From NCBI GenBank assembly GCA_903863035.1, contig CAIPAT010000367.1, forward strand, positions 1 through 46,921: a DNA stretch of 46,921 bases, written 5' to 3'. This DNA comes from an uncultured Lentisphaeria bacterium. GTDB taxonomy: Bacteria; Verrucomicrobiota; Lentisphaeria; Victivallales; Victivallaceae. The notes under the pieces were generated by a model. That model did not search any database and was not told where the DNA came from. It saw only the letters and a list, made by a program, of their open reading frames with translations. Made by a program: the position numbers and the translations under genes. Below are positions 18,598-27,008 of this stretch, one piece after another. The first letter of the stretch is position 1, and the number at the start of each line of letters is the position of its first letter.

Positions 18598-19381
18598 ACG
18601 TTCCGGCAGCAAGAAACGGACCGAAAGGAATCGCCGTTTTCAAATTACTGTGTTTTAAAAGCATGATTCCGACACCGGCGACAGCGCCGGTCAGCGAGCC
18701 GAAAAGTACGGAGAAGAAGCAGGCTTTCAAGCCGAGGCAGGCGCCGACTGCTGCGATGTATTTTACATCTCCCCAGCCCAGCGCTTCAACTTTGAACAGC
18801 ATCTTGCCGAAAACAGCCATCAGCGCCATGATTCCGCCGCCGATCAGCAGTCCGGCCGCGGAAAAAATGAATGACTGGAGCCTGGTTGTGGAAACACCCC
18901 ATATTTCCGGGAATACTAATGATACCGCAACGCCCAGCAGGATGACCGGATATGTCGTTTTATCCGGAATCAGAAAATGTTCGATATCAATAAAAATAGT
19001 GGTCACAATCAGCATGGTGACGCCAAAGTATACGATTAAAATGCTCAGCGGCTGGTGGTCAAAAGTTACTTTGTAGAAAAGGATATAGAACAGCACTGCC
19101 GTAAGCAGTTCCACGCAAAAATACCTGAACGTTATCGGCGATTTGCATTTGCTGCATTTGCCGTTCAAGACAATCCAGCTTAGAAGTGGAATATTTTCAT
19201 ACCACGCGATATCATGTCCGCATTTAGGGCAGTGCGACGGCGCCGTAACAATGGATTCGTCCCGCGGAATACGCCAGATGCAAACATTCAGAAAGCTCCC
19301 GATGCATGCTCCGATCACAAAAACCATGACGTGCCATGCAGGCATGACATCCGGCGAGAAAGGGTAGGGGTATTCGTTCAT
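18536..19381 (-). CDS. pilD: Prepilin peptidase (PilD/GspO family, A24 aspartyl protease)
   Basis: 281 residues, polytopic inner-membrane protease and N-methyltransferase that removes leader peptides from type IV prepilins and type II pseudopilins. The start at 19381 has GGAGAAAAG upstream and overlaps the aroE stop by four bases (ATGA). Seen: the methyltransferase-type zinc site CPKCG and CSKCK (Cys51, Cys54, Cys76, Cys79), with PLLSW between them, and the two catalytic Asp motifs, Asp132 in IDIEHFLIPD and Asp205 in GWGDVKY. Several membrane helices are evident. It is the only assembly component in the window and would process the two pseudopilins encoded at 104-847 and 40682-41413. Its 3' end overlaps the convergent kinase gene by 62 bp. 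Confidence 0.94.
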   Translation of the reverse strand: MNEYPYPFSPDVMPAWHVMVFVIGACIGSFLNVCIWRIPRDESIVTAPSHCPKCGHDIAWYENIPLLSWIVLNGKCSKCKSPITFRYFCVELLTAVLFYILFYKVTFDHQPLSILIVYFGVTMLIVTTIFIDIEHFLIPDKTTYPVILLGVAVSLVFPEIWGVSTTRLQSFIFSAAGLLIGGGIMALMAVFGKMLFKVEALGWGDVKYIAAVGACLGLKACFFSVLFGSLTGAVAGVGIMLLKHSNLKTAIPFGPFLAAGTFIWMFYGERLTVLYLQLFRH

Positions 19382-20250
19382 TTCTTTTCTCCGCTTCCGG
19401 CGATGACCGCCTGTTCCAATGCCTGTCGCATTATTTCTACCGGGGCCTGTCTGCCGGTCCATATCTCAAACGCTTTTGCGCCTTGATAGAGCAGCATGGT
19501 TCTGCCGTCTGCCGTTCTGAGTCCGGCATTTTGGGCATATTGCAGCAGGGGGGTTTTCTTGTAAATAGTGTCGTAGAAGCAGATCTCTTTCAGTAATTCA
19601 GGGGGCAGGGGCATGGGGTCATCCGGTTTAAGTCCTAAACTGGTGCCTTGAATTGCCGCACCTGAGTTGCTGATGAAAGATTTTATTTTTTCAATATTGT
19701 CCAGGCCGCAGAACTCGTAATGTCCGGCGGGAAATGCAGCATAAAGCTTGCTGACGAGCTCCGCAACTTTTTCAATGCTGCGATTGGCAAAGAAAAGATT
19801 TCCGGCTCCGTGCGCGGCGAAATGGATCGCTGCCGCCTGCACGGCACCGCCGCAGCCGATGAAAAAGAAACTGCCGTCTTTGACTTTCAGCTCGAAGGTG
19901 TCTGCCAGCGCGGACGCCAGACCGAAGCCGTCGGTAGAATCGCCATGAAGCTTGCCGTCTTTGACGGTTACGGTGTTGACACTTTCCGCCAGCGCTGCTT
20001 CTCTGGAGATTGAATCCAGATAGGAAATGATGGTCTTTTTGTGTGGAACAGTGATATTGAACCCTGCAAGCTTTTCCCTGGCGAATTGCGTGAACTCCGG
20101 AAAATCGCCGGTCCTCACCTGAAGTTTGGCATAAGGATGTCCGAGCCCGAGCACTTCGAACGCCGCATTCTGCATTTGCGGCGACAATGAATGCGCGACC
20201 GGGTCTCCGATCACTAGATATTTAATGTCGTTTTGAATCTGTATGTCCAT
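19378..20250 (-). CDS. aroE: Shikimate dehydrogenase
   Basis: 290 residues; NADPH-dependent reduction of 3-dehydroshikimate to shikimate in the aromatic amino acid pathway. ATG 20250 starts just before the conserved core; an in-frame GTG at 20316 adds a non-homologous leader and is not preferred. Visible: the substrate site GDPVAHSLSPQMQN, NITVPHK with the catalytic Lys, the DGFG block, the nucleotide-binding FFIGCGGAVQAAAIHFA, ANRS, and the C-terminal DGRTMLLYQGAKAFEIWTG. It is translationally coupled to the prepilin peptidase gene by a four-base overlap. No strong ribosome binding site is seen before ATG 20250. Family certain; no unusual residues noted. Confidence 0.93.
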   Translation of the reverse strand: MDIQIQNDIKYLVIGDPVAHSLSPQMQNAAFEVLGLGHPYAKLQVRTGDFPEFTQFAREKLAGFNITVPHKKTIISYLDSISREAALAESVNTVTVKDGKLHGDSTDGFGLASALADTFELKVKDGSFFFIGCGGAVQAAAIHFAAHGAGNLFFANRSIEKVAELVSKLYAAFPAGHYEFCGLDNIEKIKSFISNSGAAIQGTSLGLKPDDPMPLPPELLKEICFYDTIYKKTPLLQYAQNAGLRTADGRTMLLYQGAKAFEIWTGRQAPVEIMRQALEQAVIAGSGEKK

Positions 20251-20393
20251 TCTGTTAAAATATATCGTTTCTGAGTTTTTTCCAGAACACAGGGAACCGG
20301 AATTATGAATTTCCACAAAGTTAAGACCGTCCAGCCGTCCGTCAGACGTTGATTCATTGTTTTTACGAGTTAAATTAAGAGTCGTTTGTAATT

Positions 20394-20553
20394 AGGAGCC
20401 GTAAAGAAATAACCTTTACATCTTCGCGCTTCGCCCGAATGCCTTTGTGTTTGCCGGTTCGTTACATACTTTCAGGTATGCGCCTCCGGCAATTCCCGGA
20501 ATCACTTCGGAATATTTCGCGCGACTTGTCAAGTTTATTTCTTGACAGTTTTC
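20394..20553. repeat. Family B repeat, copy B2
   Basis: About 160 bp, the same orientation as B1 with scattered substitutions. The right terminus has decayed (ACAGTTTTCT instead of ACAGCTCCT). It occupies most of the space between aroE and the hydrolase starting at 20590, ending 36 bp before it. The rest of that space (20251-20393) shows no feature I can name. Confidence 0.82.
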
Positions 20554-20589
20554 TTATGGACTTTCCTGGAAAAACACAAAACACAAAAA

Positions 20590-22164
20590 ATGAAAGAATT
20601 TAAACGTATGATAAACGATACTCCGGTTACTTTTAAAACTTCCGATGAAGCTTTGCAGAAACTGTTTGATACGGCGGCGGGAAAAGAAAAAAACAACATC
20701 AAGGACTTCCACGGCATCAAAGTGCTTACTGAGGGCGGCGGCTACAACAACGTATGGCTCGAAACTCAGCCGATGGGCGGCGAGATGTATGCGAAACGCG
20801 ACCTTGAGACCGGGCTGAATAATCAATTGATTTTCCTTGATAATTTGAACGATAAGGGCCGTTTCCCGGGCATGGTCAGCCTTGTGGATGACAAGCTTAA
20901 ATGTGATTACGAATGGCTCCAGGGATTCTGCTTTCCGCGTCCCGCGTTGAACATCTACTATCTGGCCGGCAAAGATGAAAACTATTTAAATAAACTTTAT
21001 GATGCTTTGGAAAAGTTTGACGGTTACCTGTGGAAATACCGCGACTCCAACGGAGATGGTTGTCTTGAAACCTGGTGTATCTGGGATACCGGCGAGGATC
21101 ATAGCACAAGGCTGAACGGCGCGCCGAATAAATGGGGCGGCGAAACTCCGCCGCAGGGGCTGGGCAAAGTACCGTATGCATCTATGGATTTTATGGCATA
21201 CTCTTATGACGTAAGAGCTGTGCTCGCGATTATCTCGGATATTCTCTGCAACGGTCAAGGCGACTGCTGGAGCGCAAAAGCGGTGGAAGTGCGCAAAAAA
21301 ATACGCGATTATCTCTGGCTGGAGGAAAAAAATGCCTGCTATGACCGCGACTGCAACAATGAATTCATGGACGTGCTGATTCATAATAACCTGCGGGTGA
21401 TGTATCACGGCGCGTTTGAACAGGATATGGCTGACCGTTTCATTAAATACCATTTGCTGAATCCTGAAGAATTCTGGACGAAGATGCCGTTGCCGTCCAT
21501 TGCCGTAAACGATCCGCTATTCCGGAATATTACAGAGAATAACTGGAGCGGACAGCCGGAAGGACTTACTTATCAGCGGGCCATCCGCGCCCTGGAAAAT
21601 TACGGACATTACGCAGAGATCACACTGCTGGGCTGGAAACTTATCGAAGCGGCCGGCGCTGATTGTGTGTTCACGCAGCAGTTTGACCCATTTACCGGCA
21701 AGCCGTCTCTTCTGAAGTACTGGGTTGACAATGTCACCGATCTGGACGATTACGGCCCGACGATACTGGCGGTGCTTGAATACATATCCCGTCTATATGG
21801 CATTCATATCGAAGGCGAGCAAATTTACTGGGGCGGTCTGGCGAATAATGAATACCGCAGTGAATATGTACAGAACTGGAACGGCAGATGTTACAAATCG
21901 GTTCACACTGACGGCAAGTTTACTGCCTTTATTGATGAAAATCAGATTTTCTCATGTTCAAACGGGGTTCGTATCGTCACGAATTATAACGGCAATGTTC
22001 TGGAGATAATCGGCATTGATATAAAACCTGTAACCGCGACAATCAAAACACCGGATATTGAAGAACGCCTGAAAATATCCCCGAATGCGTCATACAGTTT
22101 TGCAGACGGCAAGTTTACATTGAAGCAGGCTGTCAGTTTCGACTACCCGTATTCAAAAGAATAA
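20590..22164 (+). CDS. (alpha/alpha)6-barrel glycoside hydrolase (GH63/trehalase-like), cytosolic
   Basis: 524 residues from ATG 20590. Neither this nor ATG 20608 has a clear ribosome binding site, and the frame extends into repeat B2 only through a TTG codon. No signal peptide is present. Family features are the (alpha/alpha)6 repeats with PMGGEMYAKRDLETGLNNQ, KYRDSNGDGCLETWCIWDTGEDHS (candidate catalytic Asp) and NNWSGQPEGLTYQRAIRAL near the second catalytic region, followed by a small beta-domain. Resemblance is to GH63/GH37-type or mannosylglycerate-hydrolase-like enzymes; I cannot choose one. Downstream after 22 bp is an exported GH5-like enzyme, so the two likely act in sequence on one glycan, outside then inside the cell. 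Confidence 0.72.
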   Translation: MKEFKRMINDTPVTFKTSDEALQKLFDTAAGKEKNNIKDFHGIKVLTEGGGYNNVWLETQPMGGEMYAKRDLETGLNNQLIFLDNLNDKGRFPGMVSLVDDKLKCDYEWLQGFCFPRPALNIYYLAGKDENYLNKLYDALEKFDGYLWKYRDSNGDGCLETWCIWDTGEDHSTRLNGAPNKWGGETPPQGLGKVPYASMDFMAYSYDVRAVLAIISDILCNGQGDCWSAKAVEVRKKIRDYLWLEEKNACYDRDCNNEFMDVLIHNNLRVMYHGAFEQDMADRFIKYHLLNPEEFWTKMPLPSIAVNDPLFRNITENNWSGQPEGLTYQRAIRALENYGHYAEITLLGWKLIEAAGADCVFTQQFDPFTGKPSLLKYWVDNVTDLDDYGPTILAVLEYISRLYGIHIEGEQIYWGGLANNEYRSEYVQNWNGRCYKSVHTDGKFTAFIDENQIFSCSNGVRIVTNYNGNVLEIIGIDIKPVTATIKTPDIEERLKISPNASYSFADGKFTLKQAVSFDYPYSKE

Positions 22165-22186
22165 AAACGAGAAAAGGAGAGCTGTC

Positions 22187-25100
22187 ATGGTATTAAAAAA
22201 AATATGGTTGTGGTGTTGTCTGGTGCTGGCTGGTTGTGTTATTTCAGCCGGCGAGTTTCCGTCCGGGACAGAAATTCTACCGGACGGTCAATTCACGTTT
22301 GCCGGACAGAATTTCGGGATCATTCATTTCAATCTAAACTGGGCATCGGAAACACAGAGTAAGACCGCCATCAAGGCCGCACCGGGCTATCCCGTCAGAA
22401 AATCTGGTGAATTTCAGCTTAAGGCTAAATTCATCAAAAGTTTTGAACTGGAAGAACAGATCACCGCCACCGCCGGCAATGCCATCCGTTATTCCTGTAA
22501 ACTCAACAATGCCGCCGGGGTTCCAACCAATGAGCTTTCATTATATACGCATCTGCCCGTCGATAACTTTGCCGGCAAAAAAGTCATCTGCGACAGAACA
22601 GAAATCCTGCTGCCGGAAAAATTCGATGAAAAAAACGCGAACAATATACTTTTCAGTTCAGCAGGGGTCAAAAAAATTTCCATACCAGTTGAAAATGGTC
22701 TGCTGATCATCGAAGGGAACTTAAAAGTACTATTGCAGGATGATCGCAAATACGGCGCGGAAGAATTCGCTTTACGCCTCCGTTTTGACGGCGATAAAGA
22801 CCAGGGTTCTGTCACCGCCGCTGGCATCCGGCTGACCATGTCTCTGTCCGGCTACAAATCGCTCCCTCTGGACATCGCAGTTCAAACCAGCATGGGCTTT
22901 GCCGATGAAGTCGCCGGTGACCGCAAAGGCGGCTGGACAGACCAGGGGCCGGAGAACGATTTGCACATGTTTAAACCCGGCAGTTACAACTTCTGCGGCA
23001 TTACATTCAATATTATCGACGCGGCCCAGAATCGCGGTAATTCATGCATCATTCTGAATGGTCCGTCAATTCCTGTATTACCAAAATCCGCGACCATTCC
23101 AGGCAGCGGTATTCAGGGCCGCAGCCTTTACCTGCTGCATGCCACCGGCTGGACCCCGGCCGGAAAACAGGAAATAGGCCAGATCATCGTCAACTATACA
23201 GACGGAACGCAAACTGTCCTGCCGGTCAGAACCATGGAGGAAGTAGGCAACTGGTGGGGGCCGCTCCCGCTGCCCAACGGACTGGTGGCCTGGCAGTCGG
23301 AGAACCAGTCTTCCAATGTCGGCCTCTATTTATCTAAATTTAAGATTGACAATAAACCGGTTAATACGATCACCCTGACAAGCACGGGAAAATGTCTCTG
23401 GATGATTCCAGCCGTTACCATCACGCCTGAAGATGTCATTCTCCCGAAAATAATAAACAGGCCGCTGACGATCGTGCAAAATGCCGAATGGCAGCCGTTC
23501 ACCTATGACCGGGACATTATTACCGGCAGCATCATGGACTTCTCCTCGCTGCTGGACGCTCCGGCCGGCAAGCACGGACCGTTAATTATTAAGGACGGGA
23601 AATTCGTCTTTGCCGGCGCTCCGGATAAGCGAATCAAGTTTTACGGGGCAAACCTCGCGTTTACCGCCAATTTCCTGGACAAAAAGGTTTGCGAGCAGTT
23701 GGCCGAGCGTCTGGCGAAAATGGGTTACAACTCGGTACGTTTCCATCATTTCGATGCTCTACTGACGAAGCCGGACGGAAAAAACGGCGTCACTCTGGTC
23801 CAGGACAAAATTGACCAGCTTGATTACCTGTTCTACTGCCTGAAAAAGCGCGGAATTTATCTGACCATCGACTTATATACAATACGGCAGTTGCTGAAAG
23901 GGGAAATCAAGGAATTCCCGGAACTTGCCATCGGGATGGAACAATTTAAAGGACTGGCTGTCGTCAACGATGCGGTGATGACAAACTGGGAAGACTTCAG
24001 CCGCAAACTGCTGACCCATGTCAATCCCTATACCGGACTGGCCTGGAAAGATGATCCAGCACTGATCAGCATCAGCCTGATTAACGAAAATACTATCTTC
24101 TCTGTGACCGAGAGAAACCCTGTTGTCGTCCAGGTTTACGACCGTCTTTTCAACGTCTGGCTGCAGGATAATAAACTCAATTCAGCATCAGCTGAAGAAA
24201 AGGCGGCGTTGAAAAAACGCTTTCTGATAGAAGTATATAACCGCGCCTATGCCGGAATGGCACAATTCATCCGCGGCCTGGGCGTCAAACAGCCGCTGAC
24301 CGATCAGAATATGTGGTCAACCGTAAATATGAGCATGATGCGGCAGCATTATGATTATGTGGACAACCACGGCTACTGGGATCATCCCAATTTTCCGGTA
24401 AACCCGTGGCGGATGCCTCTGGCGTTCTCCAATAAAAGCGATATCGGCAAATTTGCGGCAATGCCGCTGCACGACGGCCCTTCGCGCCTGTTCGGCAAGC
24501 CGATGATGTTTACTGAATTCGACTTCGTCAGTTCTAACCAGTACCGTGCCGAAGGCGGTCTGGTGATGGGGGCCTATTCCGCATTGCAGGACTGGGACGG
24601 CATCTACCGTTTCGCCTATTCCCACGGCGAGGTTACTAATCCTCAATCCGCCTATCTGTTTGATGTGTTCAGCAGTCCGTCCAGCGCTATTTCCGAAAAA
24701 ATGGGAGTGCTCTGTTTCCTGCGCGGCGACGTCAAACGGGCGGAAGCATGCTTTCCGACTTTGATTCCGGAAAATTATCAGAACTTTACTGCAGTGCCGG
24801 ATAACTATCCGTCTGCAATATGCAGGCTCGGCCTGATTGGACGTATCGGGACTATTGTCCTGCCATCCTCCAGCCGCGATTTGCGTCTCCCGCAGGGAAC
24901 TGTTGCAGTCAACGGAATGGAAAAACCTTTCAACACTCCTTCACTTAACGTTCCTTACTTTTCAGCCTGGCCCGCTAAAAATATGCTCGAAGACATGCTC
25001 AAAGCAGAGATTCTCAAGCCGCAGGAAGCCGACTTGGCAAAGGGAGTTTTCCGCAGTGCAACCGGGGAGCTGGAACTCAACCAGCCGGAAGGGACGTTTA

Positions 25101-25540
25101 ATGTAATCACAGAACGCAGCGAAGGCGCAGTGCTGCCTGCCGGAAAAGCGCTGACAGGAAAAGTGCTTAAAATCACCGGCAATACCGCTTATGCCGCACT
25201 CTTCACCGCTGCACTGGATGGCAATCCTCTATCCGGCAGCCGCCGCATTCTGCTGCTGCATCTGACTGATATTCAGAACAGCAAGGCTAAATTCAGCAGC
25301 GAGGCAATGACGCTCTGGATAGAACGCGGCAGTCTGCCTCATCTGCTGCGCAAAGGCGAAGCTAAAATCGCTATGATCGGCAAGTTTGCCGGGCATAAAC
25401 TTTACGCAGTCAATCTGTCCGGAAAAAGACTGGCGGAAGTACCACTGGTAAAAACGGAGGACGGCATCAGTTTCAAAGCCGATACCCACATGCTGAAAAA
25501 CGGGGTAGTCGCTTACGAATTGACGCTGGATAAACAGTAG
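22187..25540 (+). CDS. Exported GH5-like glycoside hydrolase, possible lipoprotein
   Basis: 1117 residues; strong ribosome binding site (AAGGAGAG) before ATG 22187. The N-terminus MVLKKIWLWCCLVLAGC fits a lipoprotein signal with the lipobox LAGC (Cys17), although cleavage after VISAG is also possible. The first 430 residues are beta-rich. A clan GH-A TIM barrel spans about 465-830, with MGYNSVRFHHFD, acid/base Glu634 in INENTIF and nucleophile Glu777 in MMFTEFDF. These match the Asn-Glu and strand-7 Glu pattern of retaining GH-A enzymes. The C-terminal 250 residues are beta-rich. It probably attacks a beta-linked polysaccharide in the periplasm or at the surface. It is co-directional with the cytosolic (alpha/alpha)6 enzyme, 22 bp apart. 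The substrate is not predictable. Confidence 0.78.
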   Translation: MVLKKIWLWCCLVLAGCVISAGEFPSGTEILPDGQFTFAGQNFGIIHFNLNWASETQSKTAIKAAPGYPVRKSGEFQLKAKFIKSFELEEQITATAGNAIRYSCKLNNAAGVPTNELSLYTHLPVDNFAGKKVICDRTEILLPEKFDEKNANNILFSSAGVKKISIPVENGLLIIEGNLKVLLQDDRKYGAEEFALRLRFDGDKDQGSVTAAGIRLTMSLSGYKSLPLDIAVQTSMGFADEVAGDRKGGWTDQGPENDLHMFKPGSYNFCGITFNIIDAAQNRGNSCIILNGPSIPVLPKSATIPGSGIQGRSLYLLHATGWTPAGKQEIGQIIVNYTDGTQTVLPVRTMEEVGNWWGPLPLPNGLVAWQSENQSSNVGLYLSKFKIDNKPVNTITLTSTGKCLWMIPAVTITPEDVILPKIINRPLTIVQNAEWQPFTYDRDIITGSIMDFSSLLDAPAGKHGPLIIKDGKFVFAGAPDKRIKFYGANLAFTANFLDKKVCEQLAERLAKMGYNSVRFHHFDALLTKPDGKNGVTLVQDKIDQLDYLFYCLKKRGIYLTIDLYTIRQLLKGEIKEFPELAIGMEQFKGLAVVNDAVMTNWEDFSRKLLTHVNPYTGLAWKDDPALISISLINENTIFSVTERNPVVVQVYDRLFNVWLQDNKLNSASAEEKAALKKRFLIEVYNRAYAGMAQFIRGLGVKQPLTDQNMWSTVNMSMMRQHYDYVDNHGYWDHPNFPVNPWRMPLAFSNKSDIGKFAAMPLHDGPSRLFGKPMMFTEFDFVSSNQYRAEGGLVMGAYSALQDWDGIYRFAYSHGEVTNPQSAYLFDVFSSPSSAISEKMGVLCFLRGDVKRAEACFPTLIPENYQNFTAVPDNYPSAICRLGLIGRIGTIVLPSSSRDLRLPQGTVAVNGMEKPFNTPSLNVPYFSAWPAKNMLEDMLKAEILKPQEADLAKGVFRSATGELELNQPEGTFNVITERSEGAVLPAGKALTGKVLKITGNTAYAALFTAALDGNPLSGSRRILLLHLTDIQNSKAKFSSEAMTLWIERGSLPHLLRKGEAKIAMIGKFAGHKLYAVNLSGKRLAEVPLVKTEDGISFKADTHMLKNGVVAYELTLDKQ

Positions 25541-25698
25541 GGATGGATTTGTGACATACAACCGCAGTATTTATAAGACGATGCGGGGAACGGGAGAATA
25601 AATGCCGGTCAGGCAACGGCGCTCCGGGAGAAATACGGTTTGTAATTGTTTGAATGTTGCTATAATATAAATAGCAGTGGAGAAGATACCTATTACAC

Positions 25699-25862
25699 TA
25701 TACTCTGCACGGTTGAAAATTTAAGAATAGACGAGCAGGATTGTGGATTGGATTCGCACTCTTCGAGGCCTTCGATACCCCGGTATCGGCAGCCTCTCAG
25801 AATACGAATCAATTCTCAAAATCTTCGTAATCTATGTTAAATTTTAAGCCGTGCAGAGTATA
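25699..25862. repeat. Family A repeat, copy A2
   Basis: 164 bp with terminal inverted repeats TATACTCTGCACGGTTGAAA and its inverse ending GCCGTGCAGAGTATA. The centre holds a nested hairpin (GAGGC...GCCTC enclosing CGATACC-CC-GGTATCG). The left half matches the inverted right half of A1. It fills most of the 341-bp gene-free space between the GH5-like gene and the bestrophin-like gene; 25541-25698 shows nothing recognisable. Confidence 0.82.
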
Positions 25863-25881
25863 AATTACCAGACAGGTGATT

Positions 25882-26673
25882 ATGCAAATAGACATATGGA
25901 TCGGACAACTTCCACTCTGGCTGTTTTATGTCATAACAGCGGGTATTGTCTTTTTCTCGATTTTGGCAGGCTTCGGCATAGGCAGGAATTTTCGGAAACG
26001 CAATAAAGGCGAAAGCGAAGCACCTATCGGAACAATTGTCGGCGCTATGCTTGGATTGATCGCGTTCATTCTGGCATTCACCTTCGGGATGGCATCATCC
26101 CGTTTTGACGCCCGGAAAACTCTGCTGCTGGATGAGGTCAACGCCATCGGCACCGCTTATTTACGAGCTGATTTCCTTCCGGCGCCCCAGCGCGCAAATA
26201 CGCAGATGCTGCTCCGAAAGTATGTGGATGTACGGATGGCGGTAATCATGCATCCGGAGACCCTGCGCAAGGCGCTGGCGGAATCGGAAGTACTGCACAG
26301 CCAACTCTGGTCTCAGGTGGTCGATCTTCCGAAGCAATCCGGGGATTCTGTATTGACCGGTCTTTATATCCAGTCGCTGAACGAGGTCATTGATCTTCAT
26401 TCGAAGCGTGTAACAGTAGGCACTCAATACCGTATTCCCGTGTTTTTCTGGCTGGCACTTTACTTCGTGACGATACTGACGATGGGAATGGTTGGATATG
26501 ATTTCGGAATTGCGGGGCGGGGCGTATTGCCGGTAAGCTTGACGCTGGCGCTGGCGTTTTCGGCGGTTATATTGCTGATTGAGGACCTTGACCGGCCAGC
26601 AGAGGGGTTACTCAAAGTAAATCAGCAACCCATGCTGGAACTCCAGCATAAATTCAGCACGGGAGCCAAATAA
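25882..26673 (+). CDS. Bestrophin-like (DUF4239) integral membrane protein
   Basis: 263 residues. ATG 25882 follows AGG at a 5-base spacing; an in-frame GTG at 25876 overlaps that site and is less likely. Transmembrane segments are seen at about residues 10-32 (LWLFYVITAGIVFFSILAGF) and 50-72 (VGAMLGLIAFILAFTFGMA), then two near 188-240. After the second comes SRFDARKTLLLDEVNAIGTAYLRADFLP, which is typical of the DUF4239/bestrophin-like family. The function of the family in bacteria is unsettled; an anion-channel-like role is only by analogy. The gene is isolated between repeat copies A2 and B3, and B3 begins at the last base of its stop codon. Confidence 0.8.
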   Translation: MQIDIWIGQLPLWLFYVITAGIVFFSILAGFGIGRNFRKRNKGESEAPIGTIVGAMLGLIAFILAFTFGMASSRFDARKTLLLDEVNAIGTAYLRADFLPAPQRANTQMLLRKYVDVRMAVIMHPETLRKALAESEVLHSQLWSQVVDLPKQSGDSVLTGLYIQSLNEVIDLHSKRVTVGTQYRIPVFFWLALYFVTILTMGMVGYDFGIAGRGVLPVSLTLALAFSAVILLIEDLDRPAEGLLKVNQQPMLELQHKFSTGAK

Positions 26674-26780
26674 GGAGTTGTCCAAAAATAAAGTTTACAA
26701 GCTTCTTGAAATATCCCGAGGTGATTCAAAAGCATCCGGGAGAATCGCGAAGATGTAAAGGTTCTTTTTGAACAGCTCCT
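26673..26780. repeat. Family B repeat, copy B3 (short, inverted)
   Basis: 108 bp. The right end read on the minus strand (AGGAGCTGTTCAAAAAGAAC, then CTTTACATCTTCGCG) matches the left end of B1. The opposite terminus is AGGAGTTGTCCAAAAATAAA. The internal cruciform is largely deleted. It starts on the last base of the upstream stop codon. The following 26781-27008 stretch, before the ABC transporter, has no gene; a TTGACA at 26853-26858 lacks a good -10 partner. Confidence 0.72.
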
Positions 26781-27008
26781 AAGACGGGAAATACGATTAA
26801 TATGCAGCGCCGATGTCGCAGGTAATGCAGAAATGCAGCGCCCCGGCGTCTGTTGACAAAAATAATTATATCTGTTTTTTACTTGGAAAAACTGTTTTTA
26901 TAGATATTTTAATTAGCAAGTGAGTTTTTTACATAAAAGCTTAAAATATACAGCTGCGGAAGTCAGGTTAAATAATCCGGTGGCGCTTCCGCGGCAAGGC
27001 ATAAGATA

